NCBI GenBank assembly: GCA_015233265.1
Contig: JADFXZ010000056.1
Span: forward strand, 1 to 5,877
Reading direction: 5' to 3'
DNA length: 5,877 nucleotides
DNA from: Nitrospirota bacterium
GTDB lineage: Bacteria; Nitrospirota; Thermodesulfovibrionia; Thermodesulfovibrionales; Magnetobacteriaceae
The notes beneath the pieces were generated by a model that worked only from the letters and a program-made list of their open reading frames with translations, was not told the origin of the DNA and ran no database searches. Position numbers and translations under genes: made by a program. Shown piece by piece: positions 1 to 5,877 of the stretch. The stretch's first letter is position 1. Each line of letters opens with the position of its first letter.

Positions 1-1184
1 ATATCTGTCCTATACCCCTTATATTGAACCATCACCTTGTGGCTTTGTCCCATGCCTTCGGGCACGAGCAGTCTTTTAATCTTTGCGGCTTCAAACTGGT
101 AGTCGTCATCCATTGGTATTTGAGCAATCAGCTCATCAATTCCCAAAGATAGGAGGAATGTTCCCTGCGCGGTATAGCCCACTGGTGTAAAACCCAACGG
201 AAGCCCCCATTTCGCAAGCGCTGAGAAATTAACGTGTGCCGTTATATCCTGCCGCCCTATGTTTTCGTAAGGATTTTCTGAGGTCTTATGGCGATGGTAA
301 CACAGCAGTGTGCCACAGTGGCGCGCCGGTTGATAATATTGCCACGCTGGAAATCCGTAGTCTACTGTAAGAATGAAACCTTCTTTGACAATAGCGCAAC
401 AGTCTCTGAGCCAATCCTTTACCGCAAGGTTTATCTCCGTCCTGTATGTGGACTGGATTCCAGCTTTCGCTGGAATGACAGGATTAAAGAAGGCTGGCTG
501 TGTTACTGCCTCATCAGCAATGGCAGCCTCAGATGATGCGGTCAATCCTCTGAGTACATCGATGTTAAACTCTTCGACATATTCAAGTATGTCTGTGGAG
601 GGTTCAACAAGGATCTCTGTGAGATTATCGCCATGGGCAGCGACCCAGACTTCCATTAGTGCGCCGTGTTCCATTTGCACGAGGTGTACGGGGAAGGCGT
701 CTAAAAGCTCGTTTGACAGTATACAGCCGGAGACTTGGCAACAACTGGGGGGCAGTTCACCAACTGAGGCTGCCCAGATGATTTCCTGTTCTGAACAGGG
801 CATGAGCATAGTCCGCTGGCGCTGCCACTGCCACTGGTTTTGTTCGATGATTACATAGGAGATGGCGTTGAAAAACTCCGAATCTGCCAGATAGCGTAGT
901 ATATCGAGGGCAAGCAGTGCGCGTCCCGGAGCAAATTCTATTATATGAAATGGCGTTGGCTTACCCATCAGCGACCACATCTGTTCGATTTGCCTGGCAA
1001 TTGCGGCGCCAAAGGCCGGGTGCAGGTGTGAGGCGGTAAAAAAATCCCCTTCCCGCCCAAATGGCTCTGCCTCTTTTGACATATAATAGCCAAATTCACA
1101 GTGGTAGAGCGCCATAGACATGAAATCCTTAAACGACATCGGGCCGCTTTCACTGATACACCCGGTAATTATTTTTTTAAGCAT
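1..1184 (-). CDS. MidA/NDUFAF7-family SAM-dependent methyltransferase, 3' end cut by window edge
   Basis: The reading frame is open from an ATG at 1184 to the left edge (394 complete codons), so only a short C-terminal piece is likely missing. The family (COG1565) is a class I SAM-dependent methyltransferase. Mitochondrial NDUFAF7 methylates an arginine of a complex I subunit during assembly; the bacterial substrate is mostly unproven. Family landmarks in order: an N-terminal segment with SFKDFMSMALYHCEFGYY (18-34), GDFFTAS (46-52), SAM motif I region EFAPGRALLALDIL (83-96), SNELLDAFPVH (157-167), EINLA (250-254), VDYG (274-277), GTLLCYHRH (291-299) and DITAHVNFS (313-321). Two oddities: motif I reads A-P-G-R-A where the family normally has G-x-G-x-G, and residues 235-244 are encoded by a palindromic repeat. 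The ATG is chosen because the family begins at this point; a GGGGG run lies only 2 nt upstream, a poor ribosome site. The gene is divergent from rel. The family call is strong; activity is uncertain. Confidence 0.9.
   Translation of the reverse strand, partial: MLKKIITGCISESGPMSFKDFMSMALYHCEFGYYMSKEAEPFGREGDFFTASHLHPAFGAAIARQIEQMWSLMGKPTPFHIIEFAPGRALLALDILRYLADSEFFNAISYVIIEQNQWQWQRQRTMLMPCSEQEIIWAASVGELPPSCCQVSGCILSNELLDAFPVHLVQMEHGALMEVWVAAHGDNLTEILVEPSTDILEYVEEFNIDVLRGLTASSEAAIADEAVTQPAFFNPVIPAKAGIQSTYRTEINLAVKDWLRDCCAIVKEGFILTVDYGFPAWQYYQPARHCGTLLCYHRHKTSENPYENIGRQDITAHVNFSALAKWGLPLGFTPVGYTAQGTFLLSLGIDELIAQIPMDDDYQFEAAKIKRLLVPEGMGQSHKVMVQYKGYRTD
453..482 (+). repeat. Palindromic repeat element inside the methyltransferase gene
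   Basis: Perfect 8-bp arms ATTCCAGC (457-464) and GCTGGAAT (469-476) flank a TTTC loop, followed by the conserved tail GACAGG. On the coding (minus) strand the unit starts exactly on a codon boundary and encodes PVIPAKAGIQ (residues 235-244). The plus-strand frames read WIPAFAGMT and SSFRWNDR, peptides familiar from dispersed palindromic repeats in many bacterial genomes. The GATTCC and GAATGACAGG blocks are shared with the copy at 3949-3976 (opposite orientation), and GAATGACAG with the copy at 3908-3925. Its mobility mechanism is unknown. Confidence 0.85.
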
Positions 1185-1202
1185 AACCCCCAAAATTAAT
1201 AT

Positions 1203-1232
1203 TAGATAGTTAGTAGTTAATTGTATTATAAT
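1203..1232 (+). promoter_or_regulatory. Candidate sigma-70 promoter for rel/spoT
   Basis: A perfect TATAAT (1227-1232) lies 18 bp after TAGATA (1203-1208; 4 of 6 match to TTGACA), in the AT-rich gap between the divergent methyltransferase and rel genes. Transcription would begin near 1239, giving a 5' leader of about 20 nt. The same AT-rich core reads TATAAT on the minus strand (1230 down to 1225), so it may also serve the methyltransferase gene, but no good -35 is visible there. This is inferred from sequence match only. Confidence 0.4.
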
Positions 1233-1258
1233 ATATCTCAATCAGATTTTAACCGGCG

Positions 1259-3403
1259 ATGGAGAGCGAACTATTAAAATTAGACGAACTGCTTGGTAAA
1301 ATAACGGCATACGCCCCAGATGCGGATGTTTCGATTATTCGCAAGGCATATCATTTTACCGAGGAGGCACACTGTCCCCAGAAGCGTAGGGACGGTAAGC
1401 CGTTCTTTGTGCATCCGCTTGCCGTTGCGTCCATATTGGCCGACATGCACCTTGACTGCAAAACAGTAGTAGCCGGCCTCTTACACGACACCGTCGAGGA
1501 TACTGATACAACGATCAAGGACATCGTCGATAATTTCGGTGAGGACATCGGCTTTATGGTCAGTGCCCTGACTAAATTGGAAAAAATGGAGTTCAAGACG
1601 AGGGAGGAGACCCAGGCCGAGAATTTCAGAAAGATGTTCATCGCCATGGCCGAAGACGTCAGGGTGATACTCATCAAGTTTGCAGACAGGCTTCACAATA
1701 TGAGGACTCTGCAGTTTATGCCTCCGCACAAGCAAAAATTGATAGCCGCCGAGACGCTGGATATATATGCGCCTCTTGCCAACCGGCTTGGAATGGGCTG
1801 GCTCAGGTCGGAGTTCGAGGACCTTGGGTTTAAGTTCCTTCACCCGGAGATTTACGAGGATTTATATAAAAAAGTTGTAGTCAAACGTCAGATGAGCGAA
1901 GAGTTTGTAAAGACACTTGCATCTACCGTCGAAGAGCGCCTAAGGGCACATAATATCCCAGGGCGCGTCAGCGGCAGGGTGAAGAATTTTTATGGCATCC
2001 ATCAGAAGATGCAGGCGCAGCGCGTGACGTTCGAGGATGTTAACGACATGCTGGGCTTGAGAGTCATAACGCAGACAAAAGAGCAGTGTTATATTATTCT
2101 CGGTCTGATTCACTCTCTTTGGATGCCCGTGCCGGGGCGCTTTAAGGACTACATAGCCATGCCCAAGTCTAACAGGTATCAATCGCTGCACACAACTGTC
2201 TTAGGTCCAAACGGAGAGCGCACCGAGTTTCAGATAAGGACTGAGGAGATGAACCTGATAGCGGAAAAGGGCATAGCGGCTCATTGGCTTTATAAGGAGC
2301 GCACCCGTCAGGTTGAGAAAAAAGACGCGATGTACATTGAATGGCTCAGAGAGCTGGTGCATCTGCAAAAGGACTCCAAGGACGCGCGCGAATTTCTCGA
2401 GATGTTCAAGGGTGAGATATTCTCTGAGGTTGTATTTGTCTTTACCCCTGCCGGTGAGATAAGGGAATTGCCAGCCGGCTCAACCCCCGTTGACTTTGCC
2501 TACGCCATTCATTCCCACGTTGGAAACCGCTGCGTCGGTGCAAGGTGCAACGGCAGAATGGTACCCCTTAAGTATCAGTTGAAAAACGGGGATACTATCG
2601 AGATAATCACCTCAAACACGCACAGCCCAAGCAGGGACTGGTTAAACTTCGTCGTAACGCACAAGGCAAAAAACCGTATCAAACAGTTCATAAAGGTTGA
2701 GCAGCGCAAGCAGGGTATAGAGCTTGGCACGTCTATTTTAGAGGACATGTTCATAAGACATAAGATAAAACTTGCGGCTTTGAAATCCAAAAAAATGGAG
2801 GAGACAATAGCCCTGCTCAATTATAAAACCCTCGATGACATGCTGATGGCAATCGGTTACGGCAAGCTCTCGCCCAGACATGTGGTTAACCTTTTGGCTC
2901 CCGAAAAAACAGGAACAAAAGTGGCCGCGGAGCCACCCAAACCTCATAAGACACAAAAGTCCAACAAGGGGATACACATCACAGGCGTAGACAATCTGCT
3001 TTATACGACGGCCAAGTGCTGTTTCCCTGTGCCGGGAGACAGCATTTATGGATTTATCACCAAAGGGAAGGGTGTTACGATTCACCGCACGGATTGCCAT
3101 AACTATAAGCGCTCTGCCCTCTTGGATGAGAACAGGACAGTGACTGTTACGTGGGAATCCGAAGACAAAGCCGTTGCCCCGGCCAAACTCTATGTTGAAA
3201 CAATGGATAAGCCAGGAATGCTTGCAGCCCTGACAAGTGTGATCACAGGTTTTAACATCAACTTATCACATCTTGAAGCACGCTCCTCGTCTGATAAACA
3301 CGCCCATTTCGTCTTCATTTTAGACGTAAGAGATAAGCCCCAGCTCATGAACCTCAGCACAAAGCTCCTGTCATCGGACGGCGTCATCAGCGTTAACAGG
3401 TAA
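1259..3403 (+). CDS. rel: Bifunctional (p)ppGpp synthetase/hydrolase, long RelA/SpoT homologue
   Basis: This cytosolic enzyme makes (p)ppGpp from ATP and GTP/GDP on amino-acid starvation and hydrolyses it again. At 714 aa it has the usual length of a full RSH protein. The HD hydrolase domain (about 25-190) keeps the expected residues R43, H52, H76-D77, E80-D81, D143 and N147. The synthetase domain (about 230-345) has GRVKNFYGIHQKM (239-251), D263, RFKD (294-297), YQSLHT (307-312) and E323 in the EFQIRT segment. RxKD instead of ExDD marks the bifunctional Rel/SpoT class rather than RelA. A TGS domain (about 391-450), a helical domain (about 455-545), a zinc-finger-type domain with C587, C588, H609 and C613, and an ACT/RRM domain (about 641-714) follow. 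An in-frame TAA at 1250 rules out an earlier start; no clear Shine-Dalgarno precedes the ATG. A transposase relic lies 23 bp downstream. Both activities look intact. It could equally be named spoT or relA. Confidence 0.97.
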   Translation: MESELLKLDELLGKITAYAPDADVSIIRKAYHFTEEAHCPQKRRDGKPFFVHPLAVASILADMHLDCKTVVAGLLHDTVEDTDTTIKDIVDNFGEDIGFMVSALTKLEKMEFKTREETQAENFRKMFIAMAEDVRVILIKFADRLHNMRTLQFMPPHKQKLIAAETLDIYAPLANRLGMGWLRSEFEDLGFKFLHPEIYEDLYKKVVVKRQMSEEFVKTLASTVEERLRAHNIPGRVSGRVKNFYGIHQKMQAQRVTFEDVNDMLGLRVITQTKEQCYIILGLIHSLWMPVPGRFKDYIAMPKSNRYQSLHTTVLGPNGERTEFQIRTEEMNLIAEKGIAAHWLYKERTRQVEKKDAMYIEWLRELVHLQKDSKDAREFLEMFKGEIFSEVVFVFTPAGEIRELPAGSTPVDFAYAIHSHVGNRCVGARCNGRMVPLKYQLKNGDTIEIITSNTHSPSRDWLNFVVTHKAKNRIKQFIKVEQRKQGIELGTSILEDMFIRHKIKLAALKSKKMEETIALLNYKTLDDMLMAIGYGKLSPRHVVNLLAPEKTGTKVAAEPPKPHKTQKSNKGIHITGVDNLLYTTAKCCFPVPGDSIYGFITKGKGVTIHRTDCHNYKRSALLDENRTVTVTWESEDKAVAPAKLYVETMDKPGMLAALTSVITGFNINLSHLEARSSSDKHAHFVFILDVRDKPQLMNLSTKLLSSDGVISVNR

Positions 3404-3426
3404 TTGTTGATAAGTATTATGGGTAA

Positions 3427-3780
3427 GGCAGTAAGACGGTCGAGCTGGAGCTTCGCCCGATTCATGTACGTCTTGAAACACGCACACGGGGGCATGTGTT
3501 TGTAGTAATGCTGGCCTATAGAATTATTCAGGAACTTGCCATAAGATGGCAGCATCTGGATATTACGGTAGAGGAAGGGATAAAAGAGCTTTGCACCTTA
3601 TGTGTCGAGGAAGTATCGTTTAATGGGGTCGACAAGGCATTGAATCAGATACCTCATCCCCGTGAGTCTGTCGAAAAATTGATAGATGCCGCTCAGGTCA
3701 AAATGCCGGAGGTACTGCCCAGCAAAGGTATCATTGTAACCACTAAGAAAAAACTGACCTCCCGCCGTATTATAAAATAA
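3427..3780 (+). pseudogene. C-terminal remnant of a DDE transposase (IS4 superfamily, probably IS1634-like)
   Basis: The frame is open from just after a TAA at 3424 to the TAA at 3778-3780 (117 codons). It begins with GSKTVELELRPIHVRLETRT and continues with RGHVFVVMLAYRIIQEL and LDITVEEGIKELCTLC. This resembles the conserved C-terminal tail of IS1634/IS4-type transposases, where the final catalytic-domain strand, the RPI(H/Y)VR motif and the long closing helix lie. An internal GTG at 3496 would allow a 94-aa product, but no start upstream of it gives a sensible whole protein. The N-terminal and catalytic parts (normally several hundred residues) are missing, so this is a broken gene. No clear terminal inverted repeats or target duplication were found. 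It follows the rel stop by 23 bp without an obvious terminator and may be transcribed by read-through. Transposase origin is fairly confident; the exact IS family is recalled from motif likeness. Confidence 0.75.
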
Positions 3781-3833
3781 TATCATATACTTACAGCCTT
3801 TTATCACACTTTTTTACCAGGAACATCCGTTGT

Positions 3834-3884
3834 AAAAACTAACATACCGTGGAACAAGAGTTATTCAGCATGTTAGATTTTTTT
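3834..3884. terminator. Candidate bidirectional terminator at convergent gene junction
   Basis: The inverted repeat CTAACAT (3839-3845) and ATGTTAG (3870-3876) is flanked by AAAAA on the left and, after one bulged A, by TTTTTTT on the right (3878-3884). Either strand thus reads a stem followed by a T run. The location, between the plus-strand rel/transposase remnant and the minus-strand operon end, fits a shared terminator. The 24-nt loop is long and the stem is AT-rich, so efficiency is doubtful. Confidence 0.4.
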
Positions 3885-3907
3885 GCCTATTGACAACACG
3901 GTTGCTG

Positions 3908-3925
3908 CTTCCGCGGGAATGACAG
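3908..3925 (+). repeat. Degenerate palindromic repeat copy (left half of inverted pair)
   Basis: TTCC-GCG-GGAA (3909-3919) forms a small hairpin and is followed by TGACAG, giving the GAATGACAG block (3917-3925) also seen at 473-481. It looks like a shortened or mutated copy of the element in the methyltransferase gene, in the same orientation. The GAATGACAG block is the exact reverse complement of CTGTCATTC at 3950-3958. Confidence 0.6.
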
Positions 3926-3948
3926 ACAAAAATACATAGTGCGTTTGC

Positions 3949-3976
3949 CCTGTCATTCAGGCTTGTCCGGAATCTG
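3949..3976 (-). repeat. Palindromic repeat copy (right half of inverted pair)
   Basis: Arms ATTCAGG (3955-3961) and CCGGAAT (3967-3973) pair at 6 of 7 positions around CTTGT. The outer block CCTGTCATTC (3949-3958) is the reverse complement of GAATGACAGG at 473-482, so this copy belongs to the same family in the opposite orientation. It sits 20 bp beyond the stop of the minus-strand exported-protein gene and could act as a 3' stem-loop for that transcript. Confidence 0.7.
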
Positions 3977-3995
3977 TCTCTACACATCAGACTGG

Positions 3996-4514
3996 CTACT
4001 GGCCCATTCTTTTTTCTATTTCCTTGACCTTTGGGTGATTGAGCAGGGAAATGATCTTCTGATTTTTCATAAGCGCTTGTATGTCGTTATTGTTGATAGC
4101 TTTCATTATCTCAGGGTCTTCGAGGATTTTCTGAAATTCATGGTCATCTTTCAGAGAGAGGATGATGTTCATTATCTCCTTGTCGGACATCATCTTCTGC
4201 TGTAGTTCTTTCATCGGAGAAGAGAGTTCCTTGTCACCGCCCGATGTGTTGGTGTTTGGTGTGTTGCTGCTGCCTAAACTACCTGAGGCTCCCTTAGCTG
4301 AAATTGAGTGCACTATGGAGTCGTTAATCGTTATGGTGCCCAGCGTAGATGACTTTATGGTGTATACACCGTTGAGATAAGATATTATCTCACCATTTAT
4401 CACGCTTCCGTCGTTGAGCACAATCTCCTTAACAGAGGAGGCAGTGCTGCTGCCGGGTATTATCAGACATACCATCATCGCAACAAATGCTATTGCCACT
4501 AATCTCCTCATCAT
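3996..4514 (-). CDS. Exported protein with small beta domain and STI1-like helical C-terminus, function unknown
   Basis: I do not recognise a named gene. The 172-aa product starts with a Sec-type signal peptide: MMRR, a hydrophobic stretch at about 5-20, and a likely signal peptidase I site after A25 (STA-SS). Residues 28-75 look like a compact beta domain of the LxDGSxIxGEI type (IVLNDGSVINGEI, then YTIKSSTLGTITI). A Gly/Ser/Thr/Asn-rich linker spans about 75-98. The C-terminal 100-172 is predicted helical, with repeated short helices around D-P-E-I-M and N-H-P-K-V that resemble STI1/DP-type repeats (LEDPEIMKAI, DIQALMKNQKIISLLNHPKV). Such repeats bind client or partner proteins in other systems; that role here is inference. 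GGGAGG lies 5 nt before the first of two tandem ATGs. It follows proA by 51 bp on the same strand, probably co-transcribed. Location is likely periplasmic. Confidence 0.85.
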   Translation of the reverse strand: MMRRLVAIAFVAMMVCLIIPGSSTASSVKEIVLNDGSVINGEIISYLNGVYTIKSSTLGTITINDSIVHSISAKGASGSLGSSNTPNTNTSGGDKELSSPMKELQQKMMSDKEIMNIILSLKDDHEFQKILEDPEIMKAINNNDIQALMKNQKIISLLNHPKVKEIEKRMGQ

Positions 4515-4519
4515 TAGTT

Positions 4520-4525
4520 CCTCCC
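4520..4525 (-). promoter_or_regulatory. Strong Shine-Dalgarno site of the exported-protein gene
   Basis: GGGAGG on the minus strand ends 5 nt before the ATG at 4514 and 8 nt before the second, adjacent ATG at 4511. Both starts are therefore served and differ by one residue. This is the clearest ribosome site in the window. Confidence 0.75.
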
Positions 4526-4565
4526 GCTTAATTTATTAATAGACTGAGCCTAAATTGTCATATGC

Positions 4566-5831
4566 CTAATGCCTCAGCTGCCCGTTGCCAAAGACAATGA
4601 ACTTCTCCGTGGTCAGCTCCTGAAGGCCCATCGGGCCTCTGGCGTGGATTTTGTCCGTAGAGATTCCAATTTCTGCTCCAAGCCCAAACTGCCCGCCATC
4701 ATTAAGACGTGTTGAGGCATTGATTAACACCGCCGAGGAGTCAACCTCTCGTAAAAATCTCATTGCCCGCTGATGGTTATTTGTTACGATTGCCTCCGTA
4801 TGCGACGAGCCGTACTGTGCTATATGAGCTATGGCCTCATCAAAGCCGTCCACAACCCTGACGTTTAATTTCAGACTCAGGTACTCGACATAATAATCCT
4901 CGTCTTTTACAGGCATGGCCTGCCCGGGACATATCCTCATAGTCTCAGGACATCCAAGTATGCTCACACTGGCCTCATGGAAGTGCCTTATCATTGGCGG
5001 CAGAAACGCCTCAGCTATTGCCGCATCTACAAGCAGCGTTTCCATAGCGTTACACGTGCCCGGGCGCTGCACCTTAGAGTTAAAACATATCTCCATCGCC
5101 ATTGCCTGATTATAGTCCCTGTCTACAAATACGTGGCATACCCCCTTGTAGTGCTTGAGCACTGGGATTCTGGAGTTTTCTGTCACCGTGCGAATGAGAC
5201 CCTCGCCCCCTCGCGGGATAACTAAGTCTATGAGGCCCTCAAGTTTCAACATCTCCATGACCACTTCATGCCGCGTGTCATCGATGTATGTTACCACGCC
5301 CTCAGGCAGCCCCTCTAATTTTACAGCCGTACGCAGAATAGATACAATTGCCTTATTAGAATTTATGGCCTCTGACCCGCCTCTTAGGATAACCGCGTTG
5401 CCAGCCTTGATACACAGACCAGCGGCGTCTGCCGTGACATTAGGCCGCGCCTCGTATATCATGCTTATCACGCCAATGGGGACTCTCATCTTGCCAACGA
5501 GCATCTCGTTTGGCCGTTTTGTCATATTTGATATTTCACCAACAGGGTCGGTCATTTGTGAGACCTCGATAAGGCCGGCTGCCATCTCATCAATTCTCTT
5601 TTCGTTAAGTGTCAGTCTGTCAATGAGCGCTTCGCTGAGACCTTTATTTCTCGCTGCGGCCGTATCCTTTTCATTTTCTTTTATAAGGTAGTCCTTTTCT
5701 TTACGCAGCGAGTCTGCCATATTAGTCAATATATTGTTTTTCTGCTGTGTCTCGGCAGCGGCCATAGCCCTTGCCCCCGCTCTGGCCTCAAGCGCCTTCT
5801 TTTTAACATATTCTACAATATTCACATTCAC
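4566..5831 (-). CDS. proA: Gamma-glutamyl phosphate reductase (glutamate-5-semialdehyde dehydrogenase)
   Basis: This cytosolic enzyme is the second step of proline synthesis: it reduces gamma-glutamyl phosphate with NADPH to glutamate-5-semialdehyde, which cyclises to pyrroline-5-carboxylate. The 421-aa length is normal for the family. It has the aldehyde-dehydrogenase-type fold: MRVPIGVISMIYEARPNVT (115-133) and GNAVILRGGSEAINSN (144-159) for cofactor binding, VIPRGGEGLI (204-213), the catalytic C260 in QRPGTCNAMETLLV, and the C-terminal signature SSAVLINASTRLNDGGQFGLG (365-385) followed by EIGISTDKIHARGPMGL (387-403). The frame allows GTG at 5831, but AGAGGGG (5831-5837) is well placed for the GTG at 5825, so the true product may be two residues shorter. 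The partner kinase gene proB is not in the window; it may lie beyond the right edge or elsewhere. An exported-protein gene follows 51 bp downstream. Confidence 0.97.
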   Translation of the reverse strand: MNVNIVEYVKKKALEARAGARAMAAAETQQKNNILTNMADSLRKEKDYLIKENEKDTAAARNKGLSEALIDRLTLNEKRIDEMAAGLIEVSQMTDPVGEISNMTKRPNEMLVGKMRVPIGVISMIYEARPNVTADAAGLCIKAGNAVILRGGSEAINSNKAIVSILRTAVKLEGLPEGVVTYIDDTRHEVVMEMLKLEGLIDLVIPRGGEGLIRTVTENSRIPVLKHYKGVCHVFVDRDYNQAMAMEICFNSKVQRPGTCNAMETLLVDAAIAEAFLPPMIRHFHEASVSILGCPETMRICPGQAMPVKDEDYYVEYLSLKLNVRVVDGFDEAIAHIAQYGSSHTEAIVTNNHQRAMRFLREVDSSAVLINASTRLNDGGQFGLGAEIGISTDKIHARGPMGLQELTTEKFIVFGNGQLRH

Positions 5832-5837
5832 CCCTCT
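5831..5837 (-). promoter_or_regulatory. Shine-Dalgarno site that decides the proA start
   Basis: AGAGGGG on the minus strand lies 5 nt before the GTG at 5825 but directly abuts and overlaps the GTG at 5831. The spacing favours initiation at 5825, shortening ProA by two codons. An ATG at 5827 is out of frame and cannot be used. Confidence 0.55.
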
Positions 5838-5855
5838 GTTGTCTATTAGTCATTT

Positions 5856-5877
5856 GTCGATTTAATGCGTAATCGAC
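5856..5877. repeat. Short inverted repeat at the right edge, upstream of proA
   Basis: GTCGATT (5856-5862) and AATCGAC (5871-5877) are perfect 7-bp arms around an 8-nt loop. It lies about 25 bp upstream of the proA start and reaches the window end, so the arms may be longer. It could be an operator, part of the upstream gene's end, or chance. No T run follows on the minus strand, so it does not look like an intrinsic terminator. Confidence 0.35.

Noticed and set aside
373..858. Plus-strand open frame of 161 codons (and another at 288-536)
   Set aside because: Both are antisense shadows of the MidA-family gene, whose minus-strand frame matches family motifs along its whole length. Their only recognisable peptides (WIPAFAGMT, SSFRWNDR) come from the palindromic repeat.
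3190..3555. Minus-strand open frame of 121 codons
   Set aside because: It lies antisense to the ACT domain of rel and the transposase remnant and has no recognisable features.
3820..3852. Imperfect direct repeat AACATCCGTTG / AACATACCGTGG
   Set aside because: Too short and imperfect to separate from chance; it could be a worn insertion-sequence end, but there is no matching partner on the left side.
3939..4205. Plus-strand open frame of 88 codons starting in the repeat pair
   Set aside because: Its first residues (CHSGLSGIC) are a translation of the palindromic repeat and the rest is antisense to the exported-protein gene.
4532..4561. Possible internal promoter for the exported-protein gene (ATGACA on the minus strand, 5 of 6 match to a -35)
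   Set aside because: No adequate -10 lies at 16-18 bp: TAATAA at 17 bp matches 3 of 6, and TATTAA is only 14 bp away. Co-transcription with proA is simpler.
5155..5691. Plus-strand open frame of 178 codons
   Set aside because: It is antisense to proA, which has clear motifs throughout; the product is Ser/Ile/Pro-rich with no recognisable domain.
5838..5877. Possible tail of an upstream minus-strand gene (RLRIKSTND then TAA)
   Set aside because: Only nine codons are visible, with no recognisable motif; another frame is also open, so no gene can be called.

Overview
This window looks like a bacterial chromosomal segment of moderate G+C, carrying four intact or nearly intact protein genes, one transposase remnant and a family of small palindromic repeats. 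The gene types (a long bifunctional Rel/SpoT, a MidA-type methyltransferase, ProA, a secreted STI1-like protein) and the mixed ATG/GTG starts would fit a Gram-negative-type anaerobe or environmental bacterium such as a member of the Nitrospirota or Desulfobacterota. That placement is a low-confidence impression, since no marker RNA is present.

Layout. Positions 1-1184 (minus) hold a MidA/NDUFAF7-family methyltransferase that runs off the left edge. It lacks a stop codon in the window but is open for 394 codons. A 74-bp AT-rich divergent promoter region separates it from a full-length rel/spoT gene at 1259-3403 (plus). Only 23 bp after the rel stop, the plus strand carries the C-terminal 117 codons of a DDE transposase (3427-3780), the relic of a decayed insertion sequence. 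Positions 3781-3995 are a non-coding convergent junction with a bidirectional terminator-like hairpin and two inverted copies of a palindromic repeat. On the minus strand, proA (4566-5831) is followed after 51 bp by a small exported protein of unknown function (3996-4514). The two probably form an operon read right to left.

Function. The (p)ppGpp synthetase/hydrolase handles the stringent response and ProA makes glutamate semialdehyde for proline synthesis. These are housekeeping genes with no evident joint pathway across the window. I see no defence system, CRISPR array, RNA gene or new multi-gene system.

The most interesting features are small. A palindromic repeat, of the kind that encodes VIPAKAGIQ-like peptides, lies in frame inside the methyltransferase gene, and related copies sit as an inverted pair near 3.9 kb. 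The same methyltransferase has an altered glycine motif in its SAM-binding loop. A predicted exported protein appears to combine a small beta domain with STI1-like helical repeats.
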